A stretch of 64,000 nt of DNA from the NCBI RefSeq assembly GCF_024749045.1, contig NZ_CP087184.1, positions 3,100,001-3,164,000 on the forward strand, given 5' to 3'. Made by a program: the position numbers and the translations under genes. The notes under the pieces were generated by a model. That model did not search any database. It was not told the DNA's origin and saw nothing but the letters and a program-made list of their open reading frames with translations. Origin of the DNA: Pseudomonas sp. B21-028. GTDB lineage: Bacteria; Pseudomonadota; Gammaproteobacteria; Pseudomonadales; Pseudomonadaceae. Positions 25,179 to 35,366 of the stretch are shown in pieces (position 1 is the stretch's first letter; each line of letters opens with the position of its first letter).

Positions 25179-25442
25179 TCAGTTGTCGTTCGTACAAGCA
25201 TCCGAAAGCTTTTGATAGGACACATCCCGGGTTTGTCCCGCCTTGTCGATGTACACCATTTGTGCGGTGATGACTTCGCAATAAGGTGTGGATGGTTCCG
25301 TCAATGACAGCACCTTCTTGATTTCCAGCGGCATGCCATAGTGATATGGCGTGGACTGTGGGGCATCGTCGGCCTGAGCCAAACCGGTGATACCAAACAG
25401 GCCCAGTAAGGACGCAGTGACTACTAGCGCATAAGTATTCAT
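25179..25442 (-). CDS. DUF2790 periplasmic small protein
   Basis: 87 aa from ATG 25442, with GGAG 8 bases upstream (TTG 25448 is in frame but weaker). A signal peptide ends at GLAQA. The mature part contains YGMPLEIKKVLSLTEPSTPY, then CEVITAQMVYIDKAGQTRDV and YQKLSDAC. This matches the DUF2790 family with its two cysteines, likely a disulfide. Pseudomonas genomes carry several such genes, some induced by copper or host signals; function is not established. Confidence 0.8.
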   Translation of the reverse strand: MNTYALVVTASLLGLFGITGLAQADDAPQSTPYHYGMPLEIKKVLSLTEPSTPYCEVITAQMVYIDKAGQTRDVSYQKLSDACTNDN

Positions 25443-25636
25443 GTTCAAAACTCCGCAACAGAGAGACGTCGACCTGATGCCTTGGCATCGAGATCTGCCG
25501 CGCGGCGACTCTGTCAGGGAGGGCGCGGTCCGGGGCAGTGTCGGATCGCGGAATTAAAAGTGGGTTAAGCGAAACACTTGGCTACACCCAGGCTGCCGCA
25601 ATGTCCGGACGAAGCGGCAGTCGCTGGGGTGAGTGG

Positions 25637-26575
25637 TCAGTTCAACTGCTGGCGATAGGGCAGGTCCGGCCCGGTCTTGCCGCAGGTCAGCGCGGCTGCA
25701 CGCATGGCAAAGTCGAGCATGGCGCTGATCTGATCCCGGGTCAGCGTCAGCAGTCCCTCGACTGAATCCAATTGCTGTTCGATCAACCAGGTAATCAAGG
25801 CAGCCTGGAAGGTATCCCCTGCGCCTACGGTGTCGGCGATTTTCACCGAGCAGGCCGGCATCGACCATGTACCATGGCGACGGCTGAACACGGTTGCGCC
25901 CTGGCCACCGCGGGTCAGGAACACCAATTGGCAACGATGTTCCAGCCAGCCTTCGATCACCACCTGAGGATCCTGCCCGGGATAGAGCAGGCTCAAGTCT
26001 TCGTCGCTGACTTTGATCAGGTCGGCGTATTCCACCAGTGTTGCAATCCGTGAGCGCCACAGGTCGATGTCCGGCTGCGGGTTGAGTCGCACGTTCGGGT
26101 CCAGGCTGATGAGGCGCTTGCCGCTCTCGCGTTGCGCCAGCGCCAGCAGGGTGTCGCCAATCGGTTGCACCACCAGGCAGAACGAGCCGAAATGCAGGCC
26201 TCTCACTTCAGGGTCCAACTCGGGCAGGTGTTGCAGGCCCAGTTGCCGGTCCGCGCAGCCTTCGCCACGAAAACTGTAGTGGGGCGAGCCGTTTGCGCCC
26301 ACGGCGACCATCGCCAGGGTGGTCGGTGCGTCGAAATCCCGCAGGTATTTTGTGCTGACGCCTTCGTTGATCAGGACCTGCCGCAAGCGCCGGCCAAGGT
26401 AGTCGGTGGACAGGCCGGCAAACAGCGCCGATTCCACACCCAGGCGACGCAGCCCCAGCGCCACGTTGAACGGCGAACCGCCGGCGATGGCCTTGAAGTT
26501 GACCTGCGAGGCCGGGCCGCCGTCTTCGTTGTCACTGAAGAAATCAAACAGTGCTTCACCACACACCAGATACAT
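25637..26575 (-). CDS. mtlZ: Fructokinase (PfkB family)
   Basis: Last gene of the mannitol operon; phosphorylates fructose released from mannitol by MtlD. 312 aa with PfkB signatures: N-terminal CGEALFDFF, the Gly-rich GGSPFNVALGLRRLG near 31-45 and the C-terminal DTVGAGDTFQAAL near 245-257 containing the catalytic Asp. It follows mtlY by 12 bases. Sequence alone does not separate fructokinase from other sugar kinases; the gene order mtlEFGKDYZ of P. fluorescens does. Confidence 0.88.
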   Translation of the reverse strand: MYLVCGEALFDFFSDNEDGGPASQVNFKAIAGGSPFNVALGLRRLGVESALFAGLSTDYLGRRLRQVLINEGVSTKYLRDFDAPTTLAMVAVGANGSPHYSFRGEGCADRQLGLQHLPELDPEVRGLHFGSFCLVVQPIGDTLLALAQRESGKRLISLDPNVRLNPQPDIDLWRSRIATLVEYADLIKVSDEDLSLLYPGQDPQVVIEGWLEHRCQLVFLTRGGQGATVFSRRHGTWSMPACSVKIADTVGAGDTFQAALITWLIEQQLDSVEGLLTLTRDQISAMLDFAMRAAALTCGKTGPDLPYRQQLN

Positions 26576-26587
26576 GGATGTCTGCTC

Positions 26588-28075
26588 TCAAAGGGTTGCG
26601 ACGTGTTGTCGATAAGTTTCATAGGCTTGTTGGGCGGCCGCGACATGTTCGGCGACCGGCCGGGTTTCGCTGGCCGGGTCGAGCTTGACGCAACGCTCGC
26701 AGAGTTCGGCCAGGCCTTGTTGCGATCCGGAATGACACCACGCTGCCTGGATCGCCGCGCCCAGGGCAGCCGCTTCGCTCTGTTCAGTACAGATGACGGT
26801 GGTATCCATGATGTCGGCAACGATCTGCCGCCATACCGGGCTCTTCGAGCCGCCGCCGATCAGGCGGATGCTCCGCGCCTCCAGCCCTGTGGCACGCAGC
26901 AGGTCCAGGCCATAGCGCAAGCCGAAGGTGGTGCCTTCGACCACGGCCCGGCATAGGTTGGCGCGGTTCAGGTTGGTGGTCGTCAGGCCCAGCAGGCTGG
27001 CGGTGGCATGGGGCAGGGCGGGGACCCGTTCACCGTTGAGGAACGGCAGCATGCAGACCCCTTCGGCGCCGATCGGGGCTTGGGCCACCAGGGTGTTGAA
27101 CGCCTCGATGTCCAGCTCGAACAACTCGCGTATGGCGCTGGTGGCGTTGGTCAGGTTCATGGTGCAGATCAGCGGCAGCCAGCCACCGCTGGATGAGCAG
27201 AAGGCCGCTACCGAGGCTTCGGGGCTGACCGCGGGCTCGCTGGCATAGGCATAGACTGTGCCGGAGGAACCGAGGCTCATGGTGATCACGCCGGGCTGGA
27301 TGTTGCCGGTGCCGATCGCGCCCATCATGTTGTCGCCACCGCCGCTTGCCACGACGGCATCAGGGTTGATGCCCAGGCGTGCGGCAATGGCCGGCAGGAT
27401 GCGCCCGACCGGTTGGTGGGCCTCGATCAGTTCCGGCAGCGCCGCTTGCAACCGGCCGCTGGGGTCGATGTGCTGTAGCAGCTGCAGGTCCCATTGACGG
27501 GTGCGCACGTTGAAATAGCCGGTGCCCGAGGCATCGCCGTATTCGCTGCAATGACGGCCGGTGAGCCAGTGGTTCAGGAAGTCGTGGGGCAACAGGATGT
27601 GCGCGATACGAGCAAAAACCTGCGGATGGTGTTCCCGGGTCCACAACAGCTTGGAGACTGTGTAGCCGGGGGCGATGACCACACCGAGACGCTCCAGGGC
27701 GCCGCTTTCGCCGCCCAGGTGCATCAGCAGTTGATCGTTTTGCGGGGCACTTTCGGTGTCGCACCAGAGCTTGGCCGGGCGCAGCACCTGATCCTGCTCA
27801 TCGAGCAACACCAGGCCATGTTGCTGGCCGGAGACGCCAATGCCGAGAATCGCCTGGCCATCGACACCGGCGTCTGCCAAGGCCTGGTGAGTGGCCTGGG
27901 TGAACGCATCGATCCATTGCCCGGTGTCTTGTTCACGCCGGCCATTGGCGCCGCTGATCATGGTGTGGGCAGCGGCGCCCTGGCCCAGGACCTGGCCGCT
28001 GTTCGCATCCAGGATCAAGGCCTTGGTGCCTTGGGTGCCGCAGTCGATGCCCAGGAACAACTGTTGATTTGCCAT
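26588..28075 (-). CDS. mtlY: Xylulokinase (FGGY family)
   Basis: 495-aa FGGY kinase that phosphorylates D-xylulose formed from D-arabitol by MtlD. Motifs: N-terminal GIDCGTQGTKALILD, substrate segment SGQQHGLVLLD near 80, catalytic base in ASGGGDNMMGAIG near 240, and ATP-site LIGGGSKSPVWRQIVADI near 405. It belongs to the mtl operon between mtlD and mtlZ, 42 bases after mtlD. Confidence 0.9.
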   Translation of the reverse strand: MANQQLFLGIDCGTQGTKALILDANSGQVLGQGAAAHTMISGANGRREQDTGQWIDAFTQATHQALADAGVDGQAILGIGVSGQQHGLVLLDEQDQVLRPAKLWCDTESAPQNDQLLMHLGGESGALERLGVVIAPGYTVSKLLWTREHHPQVFARIAHILLPHDFLNHWLTGRHCSEYGDASGTGYFNVRTRQWDLQLLQHIDPSGRLQAALPELIEAHQPVGRILPAIAARLGINPDAVVASGGGDNMMGAIGTGNIQPGVITMSLGSSGTVYAYASEPAVSPEASVAAFCSSSGGWLPLICTMNLTNATSAIRELFELDIEAFNTLVAQAPIGAEGVCMLPFLNGERVPALPHATASLLGLTTTNLNRANLCRAVVEGTTFGLRYGLDLLRATGLEARSIRLIGGGSKSPVWRQIVADIMDTTVICTEQSEAAALGAAIQAAWCHSGSQQGLAELCERCVKLDPASETRPVAEHVAAAQQAYETYRQHVATL

Positions 28076-28117
28076 AAAAATCCTCAGATCAATGAATGCT
28101 CGCCACAGGATGCGAAC

Positions 28118-29593
28118 CTAACCCTCCAGCACCCGCTCAAGTGTCCGGGTCACCCCATGTTCGCGCAAGCTGTTGCAGCACCATTCGAAGGCCGCGACGA
28201 ACTCCGCCGAGTTCGGGATTGCCGTGCCAAAAATCTCCTCGACCTCCAGCATCCGCTGGGTCACCAGCGCATCGTCGGCCACCAGTGCCTGGCAGAATCC
28301 CGCCCGTGGGTCCGGAATCGTGTAGCCCACGCCGTTTTCGTCGACCCCCTTGAGGTATACGGCCCAAGCCGCGACCACCAGCGCCGCGCGCCGGGTTTCG
28401 CCACCGTCGGCAATCAGGCGGTTGATGGTCGGCACGGTGAATTTGGGAAACTTCGACGAACCGTCCGAGCATACCCGTTCCAGCTGGTCGGCGATGGCCT
28501 GGTTGGAGAAGCGCTCCACCAGGGTGTCCTTGTAGCTGCCCAGATCGATGCCCGGCACGGGGGCCAGTTGCGGTGTCACATCCAGGTCCATATAGGCACG
28601 GATATAACGCACGAACAACGGGTCGTTCATGGTTTCATGGACGAAGCGATAGCCCTTGAGGAACCCCAGGTAGGTCAGGGCCAGATGGCTGCCGTTGAGC
28701 AGTTTGATCTTCATCTCTTCGTAGGGGGAAACGTCATCGGTGAACTGCACGCCGACCTTTTCCCAGGCCGGGCGCCCGTTGACGAACTTGTCTTCCAGTA
28801 CCCACTGCACGAACGGCTCACAGACCACCGGCCAGGCGTCGTCGATGCCGTGTTCGTCGTGCAGTTGCAGGCGATGGGCGACGCTGGTCATCGGGGTGAT
28901 GCGGTCGACCATGGCGTTGGGGAAGCTCACGTTGTGGTCGATCCACTGCGCCAGCTCGGCGTCGTGCCGCGTGGCGAAGGCCAGCAACGCCTTGCGGGTC
29001 ACCGCGCCGTTGTGGGGCAGGTTATCGCAGGACATCAGGGTAAACGCCGGCGTCCCGGCGGCGCGACGCTTGGCCAGGGCGGCGCAGAGGAAGCCGAATA
29101 CGGTGGTCGGAGCCTCCGGGTGGGCCAGGTCGTGCTGGATCTGCGGCAGGTGGGCCATGAATTCGCCGTTGCTGTCGTCGATGCAGTAGCCGCCCTCGGT
29201 AATCGTCAGTGAAACGATGCGGATCTGCGGATCCGCCAATTTGTCGATCAGCACCTGGGCGCCGTCTTCGGCCAGCAGCATGTCGTTGATGGCGCCAATC
29301 ACGCGGACTTCGGTGTCGTCGGTGTCACCCAGTTCATAAAGGGTGAACAGGTAATCCTGGCCGGCCAGGTCATCCCGGGCGCGGCGGTCTTCGGCCCGCA
29401 ACCCAACGCCGCAGATGGCCCAGTCCAGGTCCGCGCCGGTGTTCATCAGCGCATCGGTGTAGTACGCCTGATGAGCCCGGTGGAAGCCGCCGACGCCGAT
29501 GTGGGCGATGCCTTGGCGGATATCGCCCACAGGATAGGCGGGCAGGGCTACTTCCGGCTTGAGGTTATGCAGGTTTTGGCGGTTGAGTTTCAT
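28118..29593 (-). CDS. mtlD: Mannitol/arabitol 2-dehydrogenase (long-chain, zinc-independent)
   Basis: 491-aa polyol-specific long-chain dehydrogenase that oxidises D-mannitol to fructose and D-arabitol to xylulose with NAD. The N-terminal nucleotide-binding part shows HIGVGGFHRAHQAYY near 31-45, and the catalytic lysine region reads KIKLLNGSHLALTYLG near 293-308 (Lys, Asn, His of the family). ATG 29593 is chosen over the in-frame GTG one codon earlier. It sits 15 bases after mtlK. Confidence 0.92.
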   Translation of the reverse strand: MKLNRQNLHNLKPEVALPAYPVGDIRQGIAHIGVGGFHRAHQAYYTDALMNTGADLDWAICGVGLRAEDRRARDDLAGQDYLFTLYELGDTDDTEVRVIGAINDMLLAEDGAQVLIDKLADPQIRIVSLTITEGGYCIDDSNGEFMAHLPQIQHDLAHPEAPTTVFGFLCAALAKRRAAGTPAFTLMSCDNLPHNGAVTRKALLAFATRHDAELAQWIDHNVSFPNAMVDRITPMTSVAHRLQLHDEHGIDDAWPVVCEPFVQWVLEDKFVNGRPAWEKVGVQFTDDVSPYEEMKIKLLNGSHLALTYLGFLKGYRFVHETMNDPLFVRYIRAYMDLDVTPQLAPVPGIDLGSYKDTLVERFSNQAIADQLERVCSDGSSKFPKFTVPTINRLIADGGETRRAALVVAAWAVYLKGVDENGVGYTIPDPRAGFCQALVADDALVTQRMLEVEEIFGTAIPNSAEFVAAFEWCCNSLREHGVTRTLERVLEG

Positions 29594-29608
29594 CACAAGT
29601 CTCGGTAG

Positions 29609-30712
29609 TCAGGCGGCGGCGCGCAGCGCACGGGTGACCGCTACGCCATCGGCATCGAACAAATGGCAGTGTTGGGCGTCCAGGTGCAGGTTCAACTGCT
29701 CGCCGAAACGGCTCGCCAGGTCGCCGCGAACCCGCATGGTCAAGGCCTCCCCGGACGTGGTGTTGACGTGACAGAACGTGTCGCTGCCCAGTCGCTCACT
29801 CACGTCGGCGGTCACTTGCAACGTACACTCGCCGGGTTGCGCCAGGTTCAGGTGCTCCGGACGGATGCCCAGGGTGACCGGGCTGCCGACACTGAGGCTG
29901 GCGCCGTTGACCGGCAACTGGATGCGTGTACCCGCGTCCAACTGAACTTCGCAGCCCTGGCTGTTGAGTGCGCTGACCTTGCCCTTGAGGAAGCCCATTT
30001 TCGGCGTGCCGAGGAACCCGGCGACAAATAGGTTGGCCGGCTGGTGATACAGCTCCAGGGGCGAGCCGACCTGTTCGATGCGCCCGCCGTTGAGCACCAC
30101 CACCTTGTCGGCCAGGGTCATGGCTTCGACCTGATCGTGGGTCACGTAGATCATGGTCGCCTGCAGTTCCTTGTGCAGCCGCGCCAGTTCCAGGCGCATC
30201 TGCACCCGCAGGGCGGCGTCGAGGTTGGACAGTGGTTCGTCGAACAGGAAGATTTTCGGATTGCGCACGATAGCCCGGCCGATTGCAACCCGCTGGCGCT
30301 GGCCGCCGGACAGTTGTTTGGGCTTGCGTTCGAGCATCGGTCCCAACTCAAGGATGCGCGCGGCTTCGTTGACCTTCTTCTCGACGTCGGCCTTGGGCAC
30401 GCCCGCCAGGTCCAGGGCGAAGGACATGTTCTTGCGCACGCTCATGTGGGGGTACAAGGCGTAAGTCTGGAACACCATCGCCAGGTCGCGCTTGGCCGGG
30501 CTGACTTCGGTGATGTCACGCCCGTCCAGCTCAATGGTGCCGTCGCTGACTTCTTCCAGACCGGCGATCAGCCGCAGCAGGGTGGATTTGCCGCAGCCCG
30601 ATGGGCCGACGAAGACCACGAACTCGCGGTCGTTCACCTCAAGGTCAATGCCCTTGATGATGGAAAAGCCTTCGAAGCCTTTTTGCAGATTCTTGATTTT
30701 CAGGTTGGCCAT
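29609..30712 (-). CDS. mtlK: Polyol ABC transporter ATP-binding protein
   Basis: 367-aa MalK-type ATPase driving mannitol/arabitol/glucitol import. Walker [10 protein letters not shown] (about 36), Q-loop TYALYPH, signature [15 protein letters not shown] (about 135) and Walker [12 protein letters not shown] are intact. The C-terminal TOBE/regulatory domain (from about 235) has [11 protein letters not shown]. It couples with MtlG and MtlF and the binding protein MtlE of the same operon. Confidence 0.93.
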   Translation of the reverse strand: MANLKIKNLQKGFEGFSIIKGIDLEVNDREFVVFVGPSGCGKSTLLRLIAGLEEVSDGTIELDGRDITEVSPAKRDLAMVFQTYALYPHMSVRKNMSFALDLAGVPKADVEKKVNEAARILELGPMLERKPKQLSGGQRQRVAIGRAIVRNPKIFLFDEPLSNLDAALRVQMRLELARLHKELQATMIYVTHDQVEAMTLADKVVVLNGGRIEQVGSPLELYHQPANLFVAGFLGTPKMGFLKGKVSALNSQGCEVQLDAGTRIQLPVNGASLSVGSPVTLGIRPEHLNLAQPGECTLQVTADVSERLGSDTFCHVNTTSGEALTMRVRGDLASRFGEQLNLHLDAQHCHLFDADGVAVTRALRAAA

Positions 30713-30751
30713 GATGATGGGCCTCCACGTCTGATTAGGGTGTTGGGCGCG

Positions 30752-31582
<831 letters not shown>

Positions 31583-31592
31583 GGCGGCGGCC

Positions 31593-32525
31593 TCAGTTCT
31601 TGTCAGTGAGGTTTTTGCCGATCATCCGCACCAGGAGGATGGCGGCGATGTTGGCAATCACTACGGCTATCAGACCACCGGCCGAAGCCATGCCGACGTC
31701 GAACTGCACCAGCGCCTGGTTGTAGATCAGGTAGGCGAGGTTGGTCGAGGCGTAGCCGGGGCCGCCGTTGGTGGTGGTGAAGATTTCGGCGAACACCGAC
31801 AACAGAAAAATGGTTTCGATCATCACAACGACGGCAATCGGGCGGGCCAGGTGTGGCAGGGTCAGGTGCCAGAAAATCGCGATCGGACCGGCGCCGTCCA
31901 GGCGGGCGGCTTCCTTCTGCTCCTGGTCGAGGGACTGCATGGCTGTCATCAGGATCAGGATCGCGAAGGGCAGCCACTGCCAGCTGACAATGATGATGAT
32001 CGACAACAGCGGGTAATGGGCCAGCCAGTCCACCGGCTGTGCGCCGAACAGTTTCCAGACTGAGGCGAGGATCCCCGAGACCGGGTGGAAAATCAGGTTC
32101 TTCCAGATCAGCGCGCCTACGGTGGGCATGATGAAAAACGGTGATATCAGCAGGACCCGGACGATGCCGCGGCCAAAGAACTCGCTGGCCTCCAGCAGTG
32201 CGCTGATCAATACCCCGAACACGATACTGATCAGCAGCACGCTGCCTACCAGCAATAAAGTATTGGTGGCACCGGGCATGAAACCCGAGTCGGTGAGGAA
32301 GTAGGTGAAATTCTCCAGCCCGACGAACTCGTTTTCACCGGGGTAGAGCAGGTTGTAGCGGATCATCGAAAAGTAGACGGTCATGCCCAGGGGCACGATC
32401 ATCCACAGCAGCAACAAGGCTACCGATGGACTGACCAGGAACCAGCCGGGGTTCGCCAGGCGGGTCTTGCGCGTCGGTACTGCAAGCTCGAGAGGCGCTT
32501 TGGCAGTTGTCGTTGAAGTATTCAT
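31593..32525 (-). CDS. mtlF: Polyol ABC transporter permease
   Basis: 310-aa MalF-type permease with a cytoplasmic N-terminal extension of about 30 residues and six predicted helices. The EAA loop reads EAARLDGAGPIAIFWHLTLP near 212-231. It is separated from mtlE by 177 bases that contain a REPIN, which may reduce expression of downstream genes relative to the binding protein; that is inference. Confidence 0.92.
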   Translation of the reverse strand: MNTSTTTAKAPLELAVPTRKTRLANPGWFLVSPSVALLLLWMIVPLGMTVYFSMIRYNLLYPGENEFVGLENFTYFLTDSGFMPGATNTLLLVGSVLLISIVFGVLISALLEASEFFGRGIVRVLLISPFFIMPTVGALIWKNLIFHPVSGILASVWKLFGAQPVDWLAHYPLLSIIIIVSWQWLPFAILILMTAMQSLDQEQKEAARLDGAGPIAIFWHLTLPHLARPIAVVVMIETIFLLSVFAEIFTTTNGGPGYASTNLAYLIYNQALVQFDVGMASAGGLIAVVIANIAAILLVRMIGKNLTDKN

Positions 32526-32582
32526 GGCATTGAACCGTTTTGTGCAGGCCTATGAAGAACCCAGATGTGGGAGCAGCTCCTC

Positions 32583-32671
32583 GTGGGAGCGAGCCTGCTC
32601 GCGATAGCGTCCTGACAGTCGACATCGAGATGGCTGTCACACCGTCATCGCGAGCAGGCTCGCTCCCACAC
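32583..32671. repeat. REPIN inside the mtl operon
   Basis: Inverted REP units at 32583-32604 and 32648-32669 lie between mtlE and mtlF, preceded by a partial unit (GTGGGAGCAGCTCC) near 32567. In the transcript the REPIN could stabilise the mtlE 3' end. Confidence 0.87.
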
Positions 32672-32702
32672 TGGATCTCCTACAGAAATGGAAGCGGCGC
32701 GG

Positions 32703-34013
32703 TTACTTGGGATACCCGGCGCGCTTCATCTCGCGCTCGGTGGTGGACTGCGCGGCGGTCAACGCCTGGTCCACGCTCTGCTGACCGGTCAGCGCGCCCG
32801 AGAAGAACTTGCCCACCTGGGTGCCGATGGCCTGGAACTCGGGAATGGTCACCAACTGGATACCGATATAAGGCACCGGCTTGAGGGTTGGTGCTTTCGG
32901 GTCGGCGACTTTCAGCGACTCCAGCGTGACCTTGGCGAACGGCGCGGCTTTCATGTACTCGTCGCTGTAGGTCGAGGTGCGGGTGCCCGGCGGTACGTTG
33001 GCGATGCCATCGGTCTTGGCGACCAGTTGGCTGTACTCCTTGGAAGTCGCCCAACTGGCAAAGACCTTGGCGGCATCCTTGGCCTTGGAGCTGGTCGGGA
33101 TTGCCAGTGACCAGGAGTACAGCCAGGAGGTGCCCTTATCGGTTTTTTCGTGGGGCGCGAAGGTGAAGCCGACGTGATCGGACACCTTGCTCTGGGTCTT
33201 GTCAGTCACGAACGAGCCGGCAACGCTGGCATCGACCCAAATCGCGCATTTGCCGCTGTTGAACAGGGCCAGGTTCTCGTTGAAACCGTTGCTCGACGCA
33301 CCTGGCGGGCCGGACTTCTTCATGTTGTCGACGTAGAAGGTCAGCGCGTCTTTCCACTCGGGACCATTGAATTGCGGCTGCCACTTCTCATCGAACCAGC
33401 GCGCCCCGTAGCCGTTGGCCAGGGTGGTAATCAGCGCCATGTTCTCACCCCAACCGGCCTTGCCCCGCAGGCACAGGCCATATTGTTCCTTGCTCTTGTC
33501 GGTGAGTTTTTCCGCAAACTCACCGATCTGGGTCCAGGTCGGGTGTTCGGGCATGGTCAGCCCGGCATCCTTGAACAAGTCGGTGCGGTAGTAAGTGATC
33601 GAGCTCTCGGCATAGAACGGCAGGGCATACAGCGAGCCCTTGACGGACAAGCCGTCACGCACGGAAGGGAAGACGTCCTCCAGGTCGTAGGAGGCCGGCA
33701 GGTCCTTCATCGGTTCCAGCCAACCCTTGGCACCCCAGAGTGCAGCTTCGTACATGCCGATGGTCAGCACATCGAACTGTCCGCCCTGGGTGGCGATGTC
33801 GGTGGTCAGGCGTTGGCGCAGGACGTTCTCTTCGAGCACCACCCAATTCAGCTTGATGTCCGGATGCTCCGACTCGAAGGTTTTCGAGAGCTTCTGCATG
33901 CGGATCATGTCGCTGTTGTTGACAGTGGCAATGGTGAGGGTCTGTGCGCCGAAACTGACGCTGCTGAGGGTCATGCAGGTGGAGACAAGCAGAGCTTTTA
34001 CCGAAGGTTTCAT
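32703..34013 (-). CDS. mtlE: Periplasmic polyol-binding protein
   Basis: 436-aa solute-binding protein of the extracellular family 1. Signal peptide MKPSVKALLVSTCMTLSSVS with cleavage before QTLTIATVN. The segment YALPFYAESSITYYRTDLF and the C-terminal SAQSTTEREM-like helix fit mannitol/sorbitol-binding proteins. First structural gene of the operon and the one nearest mtlR. AAGGAG precedes the ATG. Confidence 0.92.
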   Translation of the reverse strand: MKPSVKALLVSTCMTLSSVSFGAQTLTIATVNNSDMIRMQKLSKTFESEHPDIKLNWVVLEENVLRQRLTTDIATQGGQFDVLTIGMYEAALWGAKGWLEPMKDLPASYDLEDVFPSVRDGLSVKGSLYALPFYAESSITYYRTDLFKDAGLTMPEHPTWTQIGEFAEKLTDKSKEQYGLCLRGKAGWGENMALITTLANGYGARWFDEKWQPQFNGPEWKDALTFYVDNMKKSGPPGASSNGFNENLALFNSGKCAIWVDASVAGSFVTDKTQSKVSDHVGFTFAPHEKTDKGTSWLYSWSLAIPTSSKAKDAAKVFASWATSKEYSQLVAKTDGIANVPPGTRTSTYSDEYMKAAPFAKVTLESLKVADPKAPTLKPVPYIGIQLVTIPEFQAIGTQVGKFFSGALTGQQSVDQALTAAQSTTEREMKRAGYPK

Positions 34014-34051
34014 CGCGCACTCCTTTTCCGTGCCGGAAGGCGGCGGAAGGA

Positions 34052-34069
34052 CAGTTATTGTTTTTTGTC
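34052..34069 (-). promoter_or_regulatory. A-rich Hfq/Crc-type site in the mtlE leader
   Basis: On the minus strand the mtlE leader contains ACAAAAAACAATAAC, which includes AACAATAA and so fits the AANAANAA pattern of Hfq/Crc catabolite-repression targets. It lies about 40 bases before the start codon. Sugar-alcohol operons are typical targets; this is a pattern match only. Confidence 0.45.
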
Positions 34070-34176
34070 TTCCGGATGAAGGGAAGAATGTGCGCTGATT
34101 ACAGCCTTCTATGGACGGCGTGACAAATCATCCGTCGCACTGGTGCTGATACTTTTTTGCACTGAGCCGGAGCATT

Positions 34177-34192
34177 GGTTAAAGGATTAACC
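34177..34192. promoter_or_regulatory. Perfect palindrome upstream of mtlE
   Basis: GGTTAA, 4-base centre, TTAACC, about 165 bases upstream of mtlE and at the edge of the palindromic element. It may be an operator or just the element's border. Confidence 0.4.
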
Positions 34193-34333
34193 TGTGGCGA
34201 GGGGATTTAGCGAATCGTCGCACCGCCCGCTGGGCTGCGAAGCGGCCCCAATATCTCTGCCACCGCGGTGTATCAATTAGAACGCAAGGGGCCGCTTCGC
34301 GACCTAGCGGGGGATAAATCCCCTCGCCACAGG
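34191..34333. repeat. 143-bp palindromic repeat of a second family
   Basis: Terminal inverted repeats CCTGTGGCGAGGGGATTTA (34191-34209) and TAAATCCCCTCGCCACAGG (34315-34333) are perfect. An inner pair GAAGCGGCCCC/GGGGCCGCTTC is also present. The element differs from the common REP of this window. It occupies most of the gap between mtlR and mtlE and would separate the two transcripts. Confidence 0.75.
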
Positions 34334-34344
34334 GGAGTAAAGCC

Positions 34345-35250
34345 TCAGCCCTGATTCTGCTCGGTCAACCGCTGCACCGCGAGCCGCCGGTAATGGGAAG
34401 GGGTCATGCCCTTGAGTTGCTGGAAGCGCCGGTTGAAGTTCGAGATGTTGTTGAAGCCCGACTCGAAACACACGTCCGTGACGGGTTTGTCACCGTCAGC
34501 CAGCAGTTCGCAGGATTTGCTGATGCGCAGGCGGTTGACGAATTCGATGAAGCAGCGACCGGTGGCCTGTTTGAATACCCGGCTGAAGTAGGTGGGTTTC
34601 ATGCCCAGGTGTTCGGCGACTTCCTCCAGGGACAGCTCCCGGGCGTAATGGGCAAAAATGTAGTCCACGGCCCGGTTGGTACGGTCGATGCTGTGCTCAT
34701 CGGTCATCTGTGAAGACGCACCGCCGGAGAGCACTTGATAGTCATCCGTGGTCGCGAGCAGCTCCATCAGGATGAAAAAGTATCCCAGGCGGCTCATGCC
34801 CTGGGAGTCGGCAATACGCTGCATCAGGATCATCGCCTGGCGGATGGTGCGCTTGCAGCGGAACTCGATGCCGTAGCGGGCCCGTTCGAGCAGCGGCGCG
34901 ATGGTCTTGAGCTCGGCAAATACCTGATGCCCGCTTTCGAACAACTCGTCGGTGAAATTCACCAACATGTCGCGCTTGGGTACCACCTCGTCCTCGGCCA
35001 CCTGGCTGATCCAGTTGTGGGGCAGGTTGGGGCCGGTGAGAAACAGGGTCTGGGGGTAGAAGTTGCCGATGTAGTCGCCAATGAACACCTTGCCGGAACT
35101 GGCGACGATCAGGTGCAGCTCGTATTCCTTATGGAAATGCCAGCGCACCAACGGGCAGGGAAAGCCGTGCTGGCGATAGATAATGGACCGTCCGTCATGG
35201 TCATCCATCAACTCGTAGGAAGGGTCGGTGACTCGCGCTGTTCGGGTCAT
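34345..35250 (-). CDS. mtlR: AraC-family activator of the mannitol operon
   Basis: 301 aa. The N-terminal cupin-like sensor (VRWHFHKEYELHLIVASSGK, about 36-55) is followed by a linker and two C-terminal AraC helix-turn-helix motifs: LSLEEVAEHLGMKPTYFSRV (about 212-231) and PVTDVCFESGFNNISNFNRR (about 260-280). It lies upstream of mtlE on the same strand, as in P. fluorescens DSM 50106, where MtlR activates mtlEFGKDYZ in response to mannitol, arabitol and glucitol. Confidence 0.92.
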   Translation of the reverse strand: MTRTARVTDPSYELMDDHDGRSIIYRQHGFPCPLVRWHFHKEYELHLIVASSGKVFIGDYIGNFYPQTLFLTGPNLPHNWISQVAEDEVVPKRDMLVNFTDELFESGHQVFAELKTIAPLLERARYGIEFRCKRTIRQAMILMQRIADSQGMSRLGYFFILMELLATTDDYQVLSGGASSQMTDEHSIDRTNRAVDYIFAHYARELSLEEVAEHLGMKPTYFSRVFKQATGRCFIEFVNRLRISKSCELLADGDKPVTDVCFESGFNNISNFNRRFQQLKGMTPSHYRRLAVQRLTEQNQG

Positions 35251-35366
35251 GGGCCTGCACTTTTATTGTTATCGCCGCTGGATAATGCCCCCTTCGCCGG
35301 GCAGGTGCCAACCCCGAATATTCTTCCGATGATCGCTTGGCGCCATGCCGTCAGTGTTGCTGGCAC

